Assembly: GCF_002355155.1 (NCBI RefSeq)
Contig: NZ_AP017369.1
Location: forward strand, 310,001 to 374,000
Reading direction: 5' to 3'
Origin: Corynebacterium suranareeae
GTDB taxonomy: Bacteria > Actinomycetota > Actinomycetes > Mycobacteriales > Mycobacteriaceae
DNA: 64,000 bases
In this document: one piece after another, positions 1 through 8,170 of the stretch
Layout of the letters: each line of letters opens with the position of its first letter
Numbering within the stretch: the first letter of the stretch is position 1
Notes under the pieces: generated by a model
The model's input: the letters and a program-made list of their open reading frames with translations, nothing else
Database searches by the model: none
Told to the model about the DNA's origin: nothing
Made by a program: the position numbers and the translations under genes

Positions 1-1
1 C

Positions 2-433
2 GTCGAACTGGATGCATCACACCTGTTCTGGCAGCAGATGGATCCAATCGCTGTGATTGATCACCTGGGCGAACTCATTTTCCACGCCGCCGCCAAAGAT
101 GTCCGTATTAATAAGGAATGGGCTCAGCTCAATGGCGTATTGGACAACAGCTTCCGACGCCTTGACCCATCCGAAAACCGCACCAACCTGGGCGGTGATG
201 AGTGGGCGAATGAATGGCCAAAGAACTCTGCTTGGGATTTCGTCGCCCTGGGCCGCGGCCATGACGTTGCTTACTGGACCGAATTCCTCCGCGCACTTCA
301 CCGCGTTGATCCAAACATGCTGGTCAACATCGAACACGAGGATGTTTCACTCGGCCGCGAAGAAGGCGTCAACGAAGCCGCCAAGGTGCTGATCGAGGCC
401 AACAAGGCACTCGAAGAGTCCCTGGTTTCTTAA
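2..433 (+). CDS. Sugar-phosphate isomerase/epimerase, C-terminal part (5' end outside window)
   Basis: The reading frame is open from base 2, so the gene starts before the window; the first internal ATG (38) is unlikely to be the start. About 143 residues are visible. The segment with HLGELIFHAAAKD, a later NxxxLGGDEW stretch, and the ending around NIEHEDVSLGREEGV resemble the C-terminal half of xylose-isomerase-like TIM barrels (IolE/IolI type), in which His and Glu residues bind the metal. In C. glutamicum such genes accompany inositol catabolism, which fits iolT1 a few kb downstream. The exact substrate cannot be told from this fragment. Confidence 0.75.
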   Translation, partial: VELDASHLFWQQMDPIAVIDHLGELIFHAAAKDVRINKEWAQLNGVLDNSFRRLDPSENRTNLGGDEWANEWPKNSAWDFVALGRGHDVAYWTEFLRALHRVDPNMLVNIEHEDVSLGREEGVNEAAKVLIEANKALEESLVS

Positions 434-434
434 A

Positions 435-482
435 AAAACTACGCCTGCCCCGCAACGCTTGCGGGGCAGGTTGCGCTTTTAA
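435..482 (+). terminator. Rho-independent terminator after the isomerase gene
   Basis: A perfect 12-bp stem CCTGCCCCGCAA / TTGCGGGGCAGG (444-455 and 459-470) with a 3-nt loop begins 10 bases after the stop codon and is followed by a T-rich stretch ending in TTTT. Confidence 0.85.
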
Positions 483-556
483 AAAGATGCTTATCGACGC
501 ACCCCTCCTACTCCATATACGATCGAGCGCATCTAACAAAAGGCAGGGGTTCAGGC

Positions 557-988
557 ATGTATTCCAACAATTTGTTTCTCTTATCCGTGTCTGAAGATAG
601 CGAAGAATATGAATGCTGCGTCGGCCTATTAGATGGTTCAGATGGGCTTGCTTATATCAAGAAGCTCCTCAAAGGACGAAGGTTGAAGAATCATCATCTA
701 GTGTGGGATCAGATTGATAAGGCCACTATCGCTCGTGAACCAATACACAAAGGGCAATTGGTTCATCTGATATTTTTGACCGCACTAACCACACCTGGCG
801 AATTCTCCTTTGTTTACCCAGGCCAAAACCTTATCGAAGCAACACTTGAAAAAGATTATGCTGCACTTGTACTTGACGAAGAGCGCAAACAATTTGTACC
901 TGAACTGATTCAAATGTGGTCACTCCCCGTCGGGTGGGTAGCTCCTGGGCTTGAAGATTTCTTGTATCGCAATTCGGAGTGGTACTAA
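557..988 (+). CDS. Hypothetical protein, 143 aa
   Basis: Not recognised. An ATG preceded by a purine-rich GGCAGGGG (541-549) opens a 143-codon frame coding for an acidic soluble protein without signal peptide or membrane segment. It has several aromatic residues and a distinctive C-terminus (GLEDFLYRNSEWY). It stands alone between the terminator at 435-482 and a long non-coding stretch. The small acidic single-domain layout resembles immunity-type proteins, but no motif proves that. Confidence 0.6.
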   Translation: MYSNNLFLLSVSEDSEEYECCVGLLDGSDGLAYIKKLLKGRRLKNHHLVWDQIDKATIAREPIHKGQLVHLIFLTALTTPGEFSFVYPGQNLIEATLEKDYAALVLDEERKQFVPELIQMWSLPVGWVAPGLEDFLYRNSEWY

Positions 989-1190
989 ATCTAACCTGAC
1001 TTTCACCATTTTGCTTAGTCCCCAAGTTCCGACCTGATCAGAGCATTGATTGCACACTGAAGTTCGATTTCTCACCTTCGATACCGCTAGGGAAACAGCC
1101 AAAAACGGCACGAAATTGGAGTTGAGAAATTGAGCTTGCGGTATTGCTGTTGCGAACTCGGTATCGTGAATTCGAACTTAAGAAACCATG

Positions 1191-1447
1191 GCGTTTATCG
1201 CTTGTTTAAGGCGTTGAATTTTTCCAATGGGTGCTTGTATCACTCGACGTCTTAAAGGCCGTGAGAAGCGATTCTGAGAGGCCACTTTTTCGGGGCCCTT
1301 TGAGCAGTTTTTCGTCGCTCTTTATTTGGAGACCAAGGACGCTTGTAGTGGACTTAGTTTTGGTCATATATAACGTTTCTTGGGCCTACATATTTGATCT
1401 GGTGACCAAGGATCTTTGATTATCCTATGTATTTGGTCGTATATGCC
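1191..1447 (+). repeat. Intergenic two-hairpin element, copy A
   Basis: The 850 bases between the 143-aa gene and cspA hold no convincing gene. Inside it, a head GCGTTTATCGC-TTGTTTAA (1191-1209) is followed by two successive arm pairs GACCAAGGA...TTGGTC (1331-1365 and 1404-1438), ending in tATGCC (1447). The same order of modules at nearly the same total length occurs downstream of gltD at 15322-15590, there with much stronger stems. The sequences are diverged, so common descent is inferred from the order of modules. Confidence 0.5.
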
Positions 1448-1684
1448 GGTTTTGGAAGATTGCCCCAACCAGATCATCAATTTTCTTGTGGCTCAGGAAA
1501 AACATTGTGTGTGAGGAGTGGTGAAGTGTGCTGACCTTGCAATACTGGGAGATAAAACGACATAAGTGCGTTAGGAAGTGTGCCGGATTGTCTGCTTTTA
1601 CACCCCAATTTTGAAAAGAAAGTTTCCCATCAACGCAGATTCATGGCAGACTAGACGTTAGTCGCGATTTCTATTCGCAGTGTT

Positions 1685-1719
1685 TAGGCGCTGATAAGAG
1701 ATATAACTGTGAGCGCCTA
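1685..1719 (+). promoter_or_regulatory. Probable cspA promoter inside a palindrome
   Basis: Inverted arms TAGGCGCT (1685-1692) and AGCGCCTA (1712-1719) enclose a good -10 hexamer TATAAC (1702-1707). A start about 7 bases later would give a cspA leader of roughly 125 nt, typical of cold-shock genes. The arms straddle the -10 box and could be an operator; no regulator is assigned. Confidence 0.45.
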
Positions 1720-1788
1720 GTTTTCCTTTACCCTGCAGCATCTGTGAAGGTAGATGGTTTGACGAGGAGTTCCAACGACTCGGACGCT

Positions 1789-1819
1789 GGTGAATCATGC
1801 TGGCGAACGTAGCATCACC
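1789..1819 (+). other. Stem-loop in the cspA leader
   Basis: GGTGA-atc-ATGCT pairs with AGCAT-CACC across a 9-nt loop, ending about 20 bases before the cspA start codon and just upstream of its AGGAAAAGG ribosome site. A leader hairpin here could affect temperature-dependent translation; this is inference from position only. Confidence 0.35.
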
Positions 1820-1840
1820 TGATTAGGAAAAGGTACAAAT

Positions 1841-2044
1841 ATGGCACAGGGTACTGTGAAATGGTTCAACGGCGAAAAGGGATTTGGTTTCATCGCTCCC
1901 AACGATGGCTCCGCTGATCTCTTCGTCCACTACTCTGAGATTCAGGGCTCCGGTTTCCGTAATCTTGAGGAAAACCAGGCAGTTGAATTTGAGGTCGGCG
2001 AGGGTGCCAAGGGCCCACAGGCTCAGCAGGTTCGTGCTCTCTAA
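1841..2044 (+). CDS. cspA: Cold-shock protein CspA, 67 aa
   Basis: A one-domain cold-shock protein that binds single-stranded RNA/DNA and melts structured mRNA. The full family length is present. The RNP1 motif KGFGFI (about residues 14-19) and the RNP2-like LFVHYSEI (about residues 27-34) sit on a predicted five-strand OB barrel. AGGAAAAGG (1825-1833) precedes the ATG. It has a long leader and its own terminator, so it is probably monocistronic. Confidence 0.97.
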   Translation: MAQGTVKWFNGEKGFGFIAPNDGSADLFVHYSEIQGSGFRNLEENQAVEFEVGEGAKGPQAQQVRAL

Positions 2045-2061
2045 GCTCTAGCTGCTAGCTA

Positions 2062-2101
2062 AAAATTCCGCTTCGTCCTTTTTGGATGGGGCGGTTTTTT
2101 A
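2062..2101 (+). terminator. Terminator after cspA
   Basis: A stem with some G-T pairs, TCCGCttcgTCC / GGATgggGCGG, closes a short T loop and is followed by six or more Ts. It begins about 20 bases after the cspA stop. Confidence 0.75.
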
Positions 2102-2161
2102 ATGGGTGGATTGTGTTCCTCGAGATTGCTCACTCGTCTTTCTTTCCAATTCATTAAGTTG

Positions 2162-2190
2162 TTGACAATTCGTAAAATTGCATCTAGAAC
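2162..2190 (+). promoter_or_regulatory. Promoter for a leaderless transcript
   Basis: A consensus -35 TTGACA (2162-2167), a 17-bp spacer and a -10-like TAGAAC (2185-2190) lie directly before an ATG at 2198. The expected start point falls on or next to that ATG, so the downstream mRNA is probably leaderless, a common arrangement in actinobacteria. Confidence 0.6.
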
Positions 2191-2197
2191 TAATGTT

Positions 2198-2638
2198 ATG
2201 ACGGGAAGAATGGAAAGTTTTACGCACACTGCTCACTTGGCGCAGTCTGGAAATCCGAGGAATATTTCACAAGCAGAGGGGTGGTTGCTTGTAGTTCAAT
2301 CTATGGGAATTGCTGTATTGCTTGCAGTTAGTTTTCAATCCCATTTGTGGGAGTGGGGTGGGATCATAAGGATGCTCGCCCAAATCGTATTTATTATCTT
2401 GATTATCTTGGTATCCAGAGGGCTTGCGAAGACTAGGCGGGTTCATCCTCGGGGATTTAAATGGCGTCTTACCTGCGCAGGAATTTTACCGGTAGTTGTG
2501 GCAGTGATTGGTGGATGGTTCTGGACGGCTCCCACATTTCATGACACATCGTGGATAATTACAACAGCAGTGGCAGTGGGAGCAAGCCTTCCTGGTGCTT
2601 TGGTTGGTTTGGAATTAGTGGTTAGAGGAAATAAGTGA
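2198..2638 (+). CDS. Small multi-pass membrane protein, 146 aa
   Basis: Not recognised as a named family. Start 2198 was chosen because a TTGACA/TAGAAC promoter ends eight bases upstream; a longer frame from 2102 would begin inside the cspA terminator. After a polar N-terminus there are about four hydrophobic segments (LVVQSMGIAVLLAV, IVFIILIILVS, GILPVVVAVIGGWFW, and a C-terminal one with GASLPGALVGLELV). Its last codons overlap the GTG start of a winged-helix gene (GTGA overlap), so the two are translationally coupled. This gene pair, a membrane protein plus a small DNA-binding protein, suggests a membrane-stress or lipid-response unit, but the function is unknown. Confidence 0.65.
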   Translation: MTGRMESFTHTAHLAQSGNPRNISQAEGWLLVVQSMGIAVLLAVSFQSHLWEWGGIIRMLAQIVFIILIILVSRGLAKTRRVHPRGFKWRLTCAGILPVVVAVIGGWFWTAPTFHDTSWIITTAVAVGASLPGALVGLELVVRGNK

Positions 2639-2943
2639 ATCTCGAAGAAGCACGAATCGCTTTGAATGACACCATTCATTCACCTGTTCGTCTGGCGTTG
2701 ATGGCCGCGTTAAATTCTGTAGATTCCGCTGATTACCAAAGTCTTCGTGAAGAGCTGGGCGTAAGCTACTCGTTGCTTTCTAAACACGCTGCGATACTTG
2801 AACAAGCTGGTTATTTGAAAATTACCAAAGCTTTTGATGGACGAACACCCATCACTCATCTGAATTTAACTCGCGATGGACGGCAGGCTTTTCAAAGTTA
2901 CCTTTCTGCGCTGGATCGGTTGGTACGGGGTTTAACAACCTAG
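2635..2943 (+). CDS. Winged-helix DNA-binding protein (MarR/ArsR-like, HTH_34 type), 102 aa
   Basis: A single winged-helix domain: the helix-turn-helix covers about residues 25-60 (SLREELGVSYSLLSKHAAILEQAGYLKI) and the wing follows in KAFDGRTPITHLNLTRDGR. The length and the TRDGRxxF motif fit the compact winged-helix family often paired with a membrane protein. The GTG start overlaps the upstream stop and is preceded by AGAGGA. It probably regulates its own operon. Confidence 0.85.
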   Translation: MNLEEARIALNDTIHSPVRLALMAALNSVDSADYQSLREELGVSYSLLSKHAAILEQAGYLKITKAFDGRTPITHLNLTRDGRQAFQSYLSALDRLVRGLTT

Positions 2944-3019
2944 CTTTGTATCTGAAGGCTTCGGAGATTTCCTGTAAATATCAACAATTGCCCTTTAACC
3001 AGGAGTATTCTTAGCTTCT

Positions 3020-3592
3020 ATGACTCCTGATCTTGCAGCTTTTCTGGACAAACTTTATGCCGAGGGGCAGGAATTTGATGCAGAGCAATCGGATCGGCTT
3101 GATCGCAGGAGAAACCTTGAACCGGAAAGCGCTGCGCTACTTCGCTCGCTCATCGACGGAATTAGTCCAAAGTCAGTACTCGAACTAGGCACATCCAATG
3201 GTTACTCGACTATTTGGATGGCAGATGTCGTGAATTTAACAACAGTAGACAATGATCCTGAGCGGTCTTTGGATGCTGCAGAAAATCTTCGTGCTGCTGG
3301 AGTGGAAGATAAGGTCGTACAGATTGTTGCTGATGGAGCAGAAATACTCGCAGACTCCGTCGATGAACAATGGGATTTCATTTTTCTCGATGCAGAGCGA
3401 TCCCTTTATGTAAATTGGTGGTCTGACCTGCAACGAGTTTTGGCCAGCGGTGGTTTATTGGTTGTTGACAATGTGCTTTCACATGCGGATCAAGTCGCCA
3501 AATTCAGGGAAATCATTGATCAAACTCAGGGGTTGCGATCCTTGGTTCTTCCCATTGGTGCGGGACTTTTAATTGTGGCTAAACAGGATTAA
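3020..3592 (+). CDS. SAM-dependent O-methyltransferase-like protein, 190 aa
   Basis: A class I methyltransferase fold. The SAM-binding glycine loop VLELGTSNGYSTIWMA lies at about residues 54-69, the acidic ribose-binding TVDNDPE at about 76-82, and DFIFLDAERS with GGLLVVDNVL further on. This is the layout of caffeoyl-CoA/catechol O-methyltransferase-like proteins (Methyltransf_24/3). The substrate is not deducible. An AGGAG lies about 15 bases upstream of the ATG, somewhat far. The gene stands alone and faces the convergent GNAT gene. Confidence 0.85.
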   Translation: MTPDLAAFLDKLYAEGQEFDAEQSDRLDRRRNLEPESAALLRSLIDGISPKSVLELGTSNGYSTIWMADVVNLTTVDNDPERSLDAAENLRAAGVEDKVVQIVADGAEILADSVDEQWDFIFLDAERSLYVNWWSDLQRVLASGGLLVVDNVLSHADQVAKFREIIDQTQGLRSLVLPIGAGLLIVAKQD

Positions 3593-3700
3593 TCAGAAGT
3601 GATTAACACCATATTTTGATTGGATAAATATATATAAAAACAAAACTAGGTGCCTCGCCCGTCCAGGGAGCATGAAGTGCAGTTGATCTGAAATCTCTGT

Positions 3701-4117
3701 TTAGTTCTTTCTCCACACGCACGCGTAGCGTTCTCGATCTGGCCAGCGCGGATCTCGGTCCTTCGGTGCAATGGAGAAACCCTGTTTGCGATAAAAATCT
3801 ACCGCGTCATCATCTGTCTCTAAATAAATTTCCGGGTGGGTTTTTGCTACTGCGTTAAGAAGCTGACTTCCCAAGCCCATACCTTGGTGGGTTTCCTTTA
3901 CAGCAATGTATTCAATCACTGCGCGGGAGGGTTCGTGGATGTAGGACGCAAAAGCAATGGGTAATGTGCCATCACGGAATCCGATGGTGGCCATCTGGGA
4001 AATTTCATGCGTAATGGTGTGTTTGAGCTTTTCTGCAGAATATCCAGAAGCAAGCCATAGAAGGTGAGCGAACTCGGCAGAACGCGTAGCTGCAGGGCTG
4101 AAAATTTCAATTTTCAT
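3701..4117 (-). CDS. GNAT family N-acetyltransferase, 138 aa
   Basis: The acetyl-CoA binding core is visible as VKETHQGMGLGSQLLNAV (Q/R-x-x-G-x-G/A motif), followed by a C-terminal FYRKQGF typical of small-molecule or peptide acetyltransferases. The start at MKIEIF (4117) is preferred over the 16-residue-longer frame because AGGGAGAG precedes it. It overlaps the last bases of the LacI frame as read in this sequence, so the two genes are likely one operon. Substrate unknown. Confidence 0.8.
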   Translation of the reverse strand: MKIEIFSPAATRSAEFAHLLWLASGYSAEKLKHTITHEISQMATIGFRDGTLPIAFASYIHEPSRAVIEYIAVKETHQGMGLGSQLLNAVAKTHPEIYLETDDDAVDFYRKQGFSIAPKDRDPRWPDRERYACVWRKN

Positions 4118-5130
4118 GTATCGTGCGTCTCTCCCTTTAAACCTTTGGGGTTGTCCCGCGGACAATGAGTTGCCCTGGAATCTTTACGTTGTTGTTGGGG
4201 AGGGGGGGAGGCGTCGAGAAGCGTTAAAACCTGCGTGGCAGCTGCCGCGCCCATGGCTGGGAGGTCGGGCGCGAAAACGGTGATGCCAGGGCCCCACACG
4301 GCGAGCCATTCGGCGACACCATAACACGCAAGCGCCAGGTCATTTGGTATTTCAATGCTGTTTTCTCGGGTGGCTTTGAGGACGCCTAGGGTTAATTGCG
4401 TACTCAGGGGCACGATGATTTCGGGGAGATCGTTACGGAATTCGGTGAATGCTTCATAACCACCGGCGGGGGAATAACGGGAGTGAATAACGCGGAAGCG
4501 CAGCTCTTCGCGAATTCCTCGCTGTGTGGCTTCGGATTCGAGAGCATTGAAGAAACCTGATTTGCGGTCGCGGGCGGTGCTGAGCTCGGCAGGTCCGACG
4601 ATGATGCCGATGTCCCGATAACCTTGATCCAAAATATGAACCGCCAGCTCTTTCAAGCCAGTGGCATCATCGCTAGTTACAGTGGGACGATCGAGGTCGC
4701 TGCGGCGATTAAGCTCCACCACTTTGAAGCCTTTTGGGAACTTGGCTTGGGGATTAACTGGAACATGCACCACTGCATCTACCTGGCGGTTGAGCATGGA
4801 TTCAATTGCTCGACGTTCTTTGTCTGCGTCGTTTCCCGTTGTGGAAACAACCACCTGGTATCCGGATTTGTCTAACTCATTTTGGAGGACAGCGGCGGAT
4901 TCGGTGTAGAACTCATTGATAATGTCGGGAACGATCAGGCCAACGGTGCGGGTTTTGTTTTCTCGAAGTGCACGAGCCATGGCGTTGGTTCGGTAGCCTA
5001 ATTTTTCAGCGGCAGCGAGTACTTTGTCACGGGTTGCTGCATCAACGGAACCTCGTCCAGAAATGGCGCGAGAAGCAGTACCGTAACCTACTCCAGCTTC
5101 ACGGGCGACGTCAGTTAACTTCACATTCAC
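4114..5130 (-). CDS. LacI-family transcriptional regulator with apparent C-terminal frameshift
   Basis: The N-terminal helix-turn-helix (VKLTDVAREAGVGYGTASRAIS, first ~25 residues) and the hinge and periplasmic-binding-protein-like sensor domain (from about residue 60, TVGLIVPDIINEFY) are intact. Near the C-terminus the frame crosses a run of seven C (plus-strand G7 at 4202-4208) and then reads an atypical proline-rich tail. One C fewer would restore a normal family ending, VKIPGQLIVRGTTPKV, with a stop at 4137-4139 and about 330 aa. The gene is therefore either frameshifted, phase-variable or carries a sequence error. It is upstream of GNAT and near iolT1; the effector sugar is unknown. Confidence 0.85.
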   Translation of the reverse strand: MNVKLTDVAREAGVGYGTASRAISGRGSVDAATRDKVLAAAEKLGYRTNAMARALRENKTRTVGLIVPDIINEFYTESAAVLQNELDKSGYQVVVSTTGNDADKERRAIESMLNRQVDAVVHVPVNPQAKFPKGFKVVELNRRSDLDRPTVTSDDATGLKELAVHILDQGYRDIGIIVGPAELSTARDRKSGFFNALESEATQRGIREELRFRVIHSRYSPAGGYEAFTEFRNDLPEIIVPLSTQLTLGVLKATRENSIEIPNDLALACYGVAEWLAVWGPGITVFAPDLPAMGAAAATQVLTLLDASPPPQQQRKDSRATHCPRDNPKGLKGETHDT

Positions 5131-5310
5131 ACCGTTAAGCCTATGCGTTGGGGTAAAAATGTGGTGGATTGATGCTTAAGTAATGGACTGTTTTCACTCC
5201 GTAAAGTTTCTGGATTTAAACACGAAGGGTTTTCAGTGGCACGGTTTAGTGGCTTGTCAAAAGCTTGCAAACACCACTACTACTCTGATGACGATGAAGG
5301 TAACTTTACT

Positions 5311-5715
5311 ATGAGTCGAAAATTTAGAAGACTCCACGACCTCGGATATTTCATCATTCCGTTTATTGAACTTTTAAGTATTGCGACAGGCTACTTTCTT
5401 ATTAAAACTGCAGCCGATGAGTTTGGAAAGCTTAATTTTATCGGGATGACACTAATAATCGGAGGGGTCGTTTCCCTGTTTATTGGGTGGCCACTTCTAT
5501 TCGCAAGAGCGAACAATTTTAAGTGGGATGCAGTTTACCTTGTAGGCGGGGCAGCGTTTTGGGCATACTTTTTGCTGGGGCCGAAGGAAATGACAGTCCT
5601 CGGGTTGGTGGCGATGTTTGCTGGTCCTGGAATGCTATTAGCCGGCTTTTCATCTCTGAGTCGTCGTCTTATTGCGTATTTTGTGGAATTGAGACGATTG
5701 CAACCTAGTGATTAA
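5311..5715 (+). CDS. Hypothetical integral membrane protein, 134 aa
   Basis: Start 5311 was chosen for its GAAGG ribosome site 10 bases upstream; the frame could extend to 5236. Four hydrophobic segments follow (YFIIPFIELLSIATGYFLI, FIGMTLIIGGVVSLFIGWPLLF, VYLVGGAAFWAYFLLG, LGLVAMFAGPGMLLAGF), with short polar tails. No recognised family. It is divergent from the LacI gene, with about 180 bases between the two starts. Confidence 0.6.
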   Translation: MSRKFRRLHDLGYFIIPFIELLSIATGYFLIKTAADEFGKLNFIGMTLIIGGVVSLFIGWPLLFARANNFKWDAVYLVGGAAFWAYFLLGPKEMTVLGLVAMFAGPGMLLAGFSSLSRRLIAYFVELRRLQPSD

Positions 5716-6008
5716 GAGGCTGTGATCACACCATGGCTCGAATCAAATGGAGAACCGCTTGAAGCGCCACAGATGCTAATACAGTGTCGGCAAGAAAGAC
5801 ATTTGTAAAGCTGCTGGCAACCCAGGTAAAAAATGAAATCACTGCATTGGGTGGATGGTCCTGGGAAAGACACTCACGGTAGCGGTTGAATTTAAACAAA
5901 AGTGTTGCACGTGTGGCACCGAAAGTGGTGGAACTACCTATTGGATATGTGTGTGCTTCGCTCCCGAATGTAGTGGTTTGGAATCCAAAATTTAAAGAAA
6001 ACGCCACT
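5716..6008. other. Gap with no supported gene
   Basis: Apart from a 93-codon minus-strand frame (5726-6007) with no usable ribosome site and biased composition, nothing coding is seen between the membrane-protein gene and the iolT1 terminator. Confidence 0.4.
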
Positions 6009-6040
6009 GCCCCTCCACCTGCGCGAAGCGGGGGAGGGGC
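6009..6040 (-). terminator. Terminator hairpin downstream of iolT1
   Basis: GCCCCTCC and GGAGGGGC arms with additional CC/GG pairing form a strong GC-rich stem about 50 bases after the iolT1 stop (minus-strand reading); the T tract is weak. Confidence 0.6.
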
Positions 6041-6089
6041 AGCGGCTGAGAAAAATCTGGAGAGTGTTATCTGTGCGATGTCTGTATCT

Positions 6090-7565
6090 TTAGCTCACCT
6101 TTCCTTTTCGGATGTCCTTGTTGAAAATGACACCGGAAGTAACATCTTCATCAATCTCCTCCAAGGTACGTCCACGAGTTTCAGGAACCTGGGTGTAGAT
6201 GAAGATCAAGGCAACCACACCGATTCCGGCGAACATGAAGAAGGTTCCGGTTAGTCCAACTGCTTCCATGATGGTTGGGAAGAACAATCCGAGGAACGCG
6301 TTTGTGATCCAGAGGAAGAATACTGAGATACCGATCGCGAAACCGCGCATTGCCAGCGGGAAGAGCTCAGAGAGCATGACCCAGGTAGCTACGTTGAGGA
6401 AGGTCTGCATGGAGCCCACGAAGATCACAACCAGAGTCAAGATAACGTAAGGGCGAAGAGGATCGCCGACTGGGAATGCTACGGATGCGATACCGATCAA
6501 CACATGGCTAATGGTGGTAAGGGAATAACCGGTAATAAGGGTGGTACGGCGGTTGATGCGATCCATCATCCACAGTGCGATAAATGCACCGACAACTGCG
6601 ATAACTCCAGGTGCCACGTTGGCGATCAGAGCTGCATTCTCGGAGAAACCAGCCTCAATGAGAACAACCTGGCCGTAGTACATGATGGAGTTAATGCCGG
6701 TCAGCTGCTGTGCGACACCCAATCCGATACCTACCAGGAGGATGCGCACAAGCCACTTGCTGGACAAAATTTCCCTTAAGCCCATGGACTTCTCGGAAAT
6801 GGCATGTTCTTCTTTTGCTAGGTGCTCAACATCAGCAACTTCTGCGTGGGCACGTTCTAGAGGGCGAATGGTTTCAAGAACTGCGCGAGCCTCATCAATG
6901 CGTCCTCGCTCAACAAGCCAGCGTGGGGATTCTGGGACTCGGAGCATTCCAAAGAAGAGGAAAATTGCTGGGATTGCGGCGATCGCTAACATGTAGCGCC
7001 AAACACCCTCATGGTGTCCAAAAACATTTCCAATAATCGCATTGATAACGAAAGCTGCCAGCTGACCAACAACAATCATCAACTCATTACGGCCGGCCAG
7101 TGAGCCACGGATTTCAAAAGGAGCAAGTTCAGCCAGGTAGACAGGGACAACAGTGGAAGCGCCACCAACTGCGAGTCCAAGAAGCACACGTCCGACAACC
7201 ATTACTGCAAAAGATGGAGCAAACACGCAGATCATGGTGCCGACAAAGAAAGCTACTGCAAGTGAGATGATTGTTTTCCGGCGACCCCAGTTGTCGGAAA
7301 TGCGACCGAAAAACATCGCACCAGCTGCTGCACCAAACAGCAGGGAAGAAGTTACAACACCCTCAGTGAACGCGGTTAGTCCGAGCTCACGTGTCATTGG
7401 GTTGAGTGCACCGTTGATTACGCCGGTGTCATATCCGAAAAGCAGCCCACCAAACGTCGCAACTAGTGCAACGTAGAATAGCCGCTTTCTATACGGACCT
7501 TCTGTGAGTGGGGGCAGCTTCTTACTTTTTTCAGGGCTGTCGGCCTGAATGAAGGTACTAGCCAT
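6090..7565 (-). CDS. iolT1: MFS myo-inositol/sugar permease IolT1, 491 aa
   Basis: A twelve-helix sugar:proton symporter of the major facilitator superfamily. The motifs are GLLFGYDTGVINGAL (helix 1), GRISDNWGRRKTI (loop 2-3), VPVYLAELAPFEIRG, PESPRWLVERGR before the central loop, the QQLTGINSIMYY signature in helix 7 and VPETRGRTLEEID at the C-terminus. The start at MASTF is set by AGGAG six bases upstream; a longer in-frame ATG (7619) lacks one. In C. glutamicum IolT1 imports myo-inositol and, when derepressed, glucose or fructose; IolR is the known repressor. The 788-base upstream region carries possible regulatory sites. Confidence 0.93.
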   Translation of the reverse strand: MASTFIQADSPEKSKKLPPLTEGPYRKRLFYVALVATFGGLLFGYDTGVINGALNPMTRELGLTAFTEGVVTSSLLFGAAAGAMFFGRISDNWGRRKTIISLAVAFFVGTMICVFAPSFAVMVVGRVLLGLAVGGASTVVPVYLAELAPFEIRGSLAGRNELMIVVGQLAAFVINAIIGNVFGHHEGVWRYMLAIAAIPAIFLFFGMLRVPESPRWLVERGRIDEARAVLETIRPLERAHAEVADVEHLAKEEHAISEKSMGLREILSSKWLVRILLVGIGLGVAQQLTGINSIMYYGQVVLIEAGFSENAALIANVAPGVIAVVGAFIALWMMDRINRRTTLITGYSLTTISHVLIGIASVAFPVGDPLRPYVILTLVVIFVGSMQTFLNVATWVMLSELFPLAMRGFAIGISVFFLWITNAFLGLFFPTIMEAVGLTGTFFMFAGIGVVALIFIYTQVPETRGRTLEEIDEDVTSGVIFNKDIRKGKVS

Positions 7566-7632
7566 CTTGTCTCCTAAGTTTGTCGTGCCCTTACTTGGAG
7601 GTGCAGGGTCACGAAACACGATGTAGTAGGCA

Positions 7633-7646
7633 GTGATTCACATCAC
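7633..7646. promoter_or_regulatory. Candidate GlxR (CRP-type) site upstream of iolT1
   Basis: GTGATTCACATCAC has the GTGA-N6-TCAC core recognised by the cAMP-responsive regulator GlxR and lies about 70 bases upstream of the iolT1 start. A further GTACATAACA at 7689-7698 differs at one position from the IolR consensus as I remember it. Both are motif matches only. Confidence 0.4.
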
Positions 7647-7936
7647 CAATGCCTTTAATCGTGGCAGACGCGATATGTCCCGTCAATCGTACATAACAAA
7701 CTTTTTTTGAATGTTTTTGAGTATTTGGTAATACTTAGAGGTGGGGGTGTCTGCTTGGACATGTTTGCCTATTTGGAATTTCCCGCGCTGGGGTGGCTGT
7801 TAGCTGCGGGTTAATGCAGGAGTTTTGTGTTTTATGTCAGAAGCTGCCCCTTCTGTAAATGTTGGAGCTTGAGAGTTCTTAGATGGGAGTGCGGGGGTGG
7901 AGGGGGTAGTGATTGGGGCTGTTTGACACCTTTGTT

Positions 7937-7953
7937 AGGTGACATTGTCACCT
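7937..7953. promoter_or_regulatory. Perfect 17-bp palindrome, possible operator
   Basis: AGGTGACA-T-TGTCACCT is a perfect inverted repeat with a single central base, in the gene-free 7566-8353 region between iolT1 and the PAS gene. It has the form of a dimeric-regulator operator; no regulator is assigned. Confidence 0.4.
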
Positions 7954-8170
7954 CATCCACCGCCTAAAGATCCTAATGTCATTACAAAAAGTGTGCGAGG
8001 GGCGGGCATTCGGAGTGTGGGGGCGGTAATCGCCCGTTTAAGCGGTTCAAGGCGCTGATTGACTACTTATGTCAAAGTGGGTTCCAACTGCCGTCAGGCG
8101 GCGTTCTGGGATGCCATCATTTTGGGGTTAGTGGGGTGGATGTGAAACCTGGGTGTTTGCTGATCAAATT

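Noticed and set aside
1231..1419. 62-codon frame inside intergenic element A
   Set aside because: No ribosome site, hydrophobic random composition, and it coincides with the hairpin modules shared with 15322-15590.
5726..6007. 93-codon minus-strand frame downstream of iolT1
   Set aside because: Its GTG start has no properly spaced ribosome site, it begins right at the iolT1 terminator hairpin, and the product has no recognisable domain.
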